Shown here in pieces: positions 6,070 through 7,975 of a stretch of 7,975 bases of DNA; position 1 is the stretch's first letter, and each line of letters opens with the position of its first letter. The stretch lies in contig JAGGYO010000163.1 in NCBI GenBank assembly GCA_021162505.1, forward strand, positions 1 to 7,975. The letters run 5' to 3'. The notes under the pieces were generated by a model. The model did no database searches. It had not been told where the DNA came from and saw nothing but the letters and a program-made list of their open reading frames with translations. The translations under genes were made by a program, and so were the position numbers. This DNA is from a bacterium. Its GTDB lineage: Bacteria; AUK180.

Positions 6070-7512
6070 ATGCCACTCTTAAAAGACACCATATTTTACT
6101 CCATAGCAATCTGGGGCAGTCGACTTGTTACTGTCGTTACTACACCAGTAATCATTGCTTATTTAACACCAGAAGATTATGGCTATCTCTCATTAGTAAG
6201 GGTTATCGCTACGTTCTGTTCCACTCTCGGCCTCCTGGCAATTGTTGATCAGGCCTTGCCGCGCTTTTTCATAGATTCAAAAGAAGAAAATGAAAGACAG
6301 GCTTTTGTCACGACTTCGTTTGCAATAAGTACTGCTGGAACAATAATTATCATAGTAATAATTATTGCCTGTACGCCTTTTGTCACTTTAGTATTAAAAG
6401 ATATACGTTATCCCCTCATATTTACATCATTGATCGCCCTCCTCTGCTTTTCTCGAAGCATTCAGTATGTTGGCGCGAACATGCTAAAATGGACCTTCCG
6501 CTCCCCACTTTTTATGAAAATTACGCTTGCCCAAACGGTAGCGGCAGCAATATTGACGCTATACGGTGTAATATGGCTCGAATGGGGTGCTAAGGAGATA
6601 TTAATCACAACTTCCGCAGTATTTTTTATCGCCGGGATAGCCTCATTATTTCCGATCAGGTCCTTCTTTTCAGTATCGGGCTTTTCTAAAAGTAAGCTTA
6701 AAATACTAACGTTATATGCATGGCCGCTTCTTGGTCTTAACGTCTTTGCCTTTTTTATGAGATCACTAGATCGAATATTTTTGGCGGCATTGACAACATT
6801 GGGAGCCGTTGGCGTCTATTCCGTTTCTTCTTTTATAGCAGGTATCTTTGAAACACTTGTGGGTGGTTTTTTCTTTGCCTGGGGTCCACATGTATTTTCC
6901 ACCTATGGCGATGAGGGTGCACAAAAACGATATGCTTATTGTTTCAGTATAATATCGTGCTTATGTATAGTTGCTATTATTCTTCTGGGACTGTGGGCAG
7001 GCCCGTTAATTAGTTTAGTTCGTCCGGATAATGCATACAATGAAATCGGGGTTATTGTCCCCTGGTTAATTAGTGGCACAGGGTTCTACTATCTCGGTGG
7101 CTATTTTGCTCTTGGACCGGCAATTAAAAAAAAAACCTACTGGCAATTTATTGTTTTTGTCATCGCCGGAACAGGCAATGCGTTGCTGAATTATAGTTTA
7201 ATACCTTTATGGGGTTTATTGGGCGCTGGAATTGCTACAGCAACGTCAAGTCTGATCGCCGGCATATTGATTCAGATAATATCAAATCGATTCTATTATA
7301 TTCCGTACCGATGGAAATTTTCTTTTGCGGCAATACTATTCTACACTATTTTAATCTCATCAATACAAAACGAGTCCTTCGTTGCGAATATCAATGGGTT
7401 ATCAATAATATTGCGAGGCTTAATCACCATAATACTGATTTGTACGGCTATTTTACCATTTTACCGAGATATTATATCGTCGGGTATTCTCAATAAAAGA
7501 ATCACAAGCTGA
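6070..7512 (+). CDS. Wzx-type polysaccharide flippase (MOP superfamily)
   Basis: Predicted integral inner-membrane protein of 480 residues that flips undecaprenyl-linked oligosaccharide to the periplasmic side. About 14 hydrophobic segments can be picked out, roughly at 8-30, 38-60, 82-104, 114-132, 148-170, 176-196, 212-232, 244-270, 290-312, 326-346, 357-378, 382-404, 416-433 and 444-464. The N-terminal TTPVIIAYLTPEDYGYLSL (24-42) and the mid-protein RSLDRIFLAA (231-240) with GAVGVYSVSSF (245-255) are typical of Wzx/RfbX-like transporters. Length is normal for the family. The ATG at 6070 lacks a Shine-Dalgarno; AAGGA at 6031-6035 is too far upstream, and no other in-frame start codon precedes it after the stop at 6010. 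A run of ten A at 7126-7135 encodes Lys353-355. Presence of a flippase points to Wzx/Wzy-dependent assembly rather than an ABC-transporter route; no polymerase is in the window. Substrate specificity is not readable. Confidence 0.93.
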   Translation: MPLLKDTIFYSIAIWGSRLVTVVTTPVIIAYLTPEDYGYLSLVRVIATFCSTLGLLAIVDQALPRFFIDSKEENERQAFVTTSFAISTAGTIIIIVIIIACTPFVTLVLKDIRYPLIFTSLIALLCFSRSIQYVGANMLKWTFRSPLFMKITLAQTVAAAILTLYGVIWLEWGAKEILITTSAVFFIAGIASLFPIRSFFSVSGFSKSKLKILTLYAWPLLGLNVFAFFMRSLDRIFLAALTTLGAVGVYSVSSFIAGIFETLVGGFFFAWGPHVFSTYGDEGAQKRYAYCFSIISCLCIVAIILLGLWAGPLISLVRPDNAYNEIGVIVPWLISGTGFYYLGGYFALGPAIKKKTYWQFIVFVIAGTGNALLNYSLIPLWGLLGAGIATATSSLIAGILIQIISNRFYYIPYRWKFSFAAILFYTILISSIQNESFVANINGLSIILRGLITIILICTAILPFYRDIISSGILNKRITS

Positions 7513-7602
7513 TTTATTATGTTGATCAGATTCTTTATTTACTCATATCGAGTCAAAATATTTGTATTTTCAAAACTTTCTTTGCTTAATATGTTTGATA
7601 CC

Positions 7603-7607
7603 AGGAG
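7603..7607 (+). promoter_or_regulatory. Ribosome binding site of the last glycosyltransferase
   Basis: AGGAG lies 9 bases upstream of the ATG at 7617, supporting that start. The rest of the 104-base gap after the flippase (7513-7616) shows no terminator and no convincing promoter. Confidence 0.65.
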
Positions 7608-7616
7608 CTCAGAATT

Positions 7617-7975
7617 ATGAAACAGCAAAAAAAAATACTGATTATCAAGTTTTCGAAAATATTAAATCAGCCAAGAGTACATAGGCAAATCCACTTTCTT
7701 AAGGAGCATTATGACATAATTACGGCTGGTTTTGATAAAGAAAGCAACTCACAAAGAAGACACATAAATATAAAAATACCGATAACAAAATATGGCTTAC
7801 CGGATAAAATCTGCTGGAATCTGCCATTAATAAATTCGACTCTTAAATCTAAAAGTGATTTGAATCAACACTTTGATTTGATTATAGTACATGACCCGTT
7901 TCCATTAGCATTAGGATTAATGATCGCAAAAAAAAGCGGTGCAAAGGTACTTCTCGATGCCCACGAATACACTCC
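7617..7975 (+). CDS. GT4-like glycosyltransferase, N-terminal part (3' partial)
   Basis: An open frame starts at the ATG at 7617 and runs off the window after 119 full codons with no stop. It reads as the N-terminal acceptor domain of a GT-B glycosyltransferase: the first beta strand KILIIKF (6-12), RVHRQIHFLKEHYDI (20-34), where members normally carry a conserved R-x-x-R/Q helix, then HFDLIIVHDPFPLALGLMIA (85-104), and KVLLDAHEYT (110-119). The VHD-P strand and the LDAHE block are characteristic of this family. Full-length relatives are about 350-420 residues, so roughly a third is present and the donor-binding half is missing. It would add a further sugar to the repeat unit. A nine-A run at 7627-7635, within codons 4-7, is a possible slippage site. 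Family assignment is strong, specificity unknown. Confidence 0.87.
   Translation, partial: MKQQKKILIIKFSKILNQPRVHRQIHFLKEHYDIITAGFDKESNSQRRHINIKIPITKYGLPDKICWNLPLINSTLKSKSDLNQHFDLIIVHDPFPLALGLMIAKKSGAKVLLDAHEYT

Noticed and set aside
7209..7496. Plus-strand open frame of 95 codons in another frame
   Set aside because: Lies entirely inside the flippase gene, which is intact and clearly coding.
7590..7597. TATGTTTG as a Bacteroidetes-type -7 box (TAnnTTTG) before the last glycosyltransferase
   Set aside because: The nearest suitable upstream TTTG (7561-7564) is 25 bases away, not the usual 19-21, and other genes here have Shine-Dalgarno sequences uncommon in that phylum.

Overview
The window is part of a bacterial cell-surface polysaccharide locus (O-antigen, capsule or exopolysaccharide type), with every gene on the + strand. 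It holds a sugar aminotransferase, an extended SDR sugar-nucleotide enzyme, a phosphoesterase, a methyltransferase, an ATP-grasp ligase, two GT-B glycosyltransferases and a Wzx-like flippase. The DNA is AT-rich with patchy composition. The gene set fits a Gram-negative or other polysaccharide-exporting bacterium with low to moderate GC, but nothing here fixes the taxon.

Left block (1-4363): five tightly packed genes. The aminotransferase is cut by the left edge. A 15-base gap leads to the SDR; the SDR and metallophosphoesterase overlap by 4 bases; the phosphoesterase and methyltransferase by 20 bases; the methyltransferase and ATP-grasp protein by 4 bases. The overlaps argue for one translationally coupled transcript. 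The genes look like a module that makes and decorates an amino sugar or other small amino building block: transamination, redox or epimerisation, dephosphorylation, methylation and ATP-dependent ligation. The product cannot be named from sequence. Two starts are better placed slightly downstream of the longest open frame (2439 and 3278), judged from Shine-Dalgarno positions.

Junction (4364-4702): 339 bases without an intact gene. It contains a promoter-like TTGGTG-17-TATAAT, a 32-codon open frame that resembles the N-terminus of a polysaccharide-deacetylase-type protein, broken out-of-frame traces that may be its continuation, and a small hairpin. It looks like a scar left by gene loss where two blocks of the locus meet.

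Right block (4703-7975): a GT4-like glycosyltransferase with a C-terminal extension, a 14-helix Wzx-type flippase, and the N-terminal part of a second GT4-like glycosyltransferase that runs off the window. Gaps are 83 and 104 bases, and the first two genes lack a clear Shine-Dalgarno, unlike most of the left block. These genes would assemble the repeat unit and move it across the inner membrane. The overall picture is a mosaic surface-polysaccharide locus with one unusual building-block cassette, not a wholly new system.
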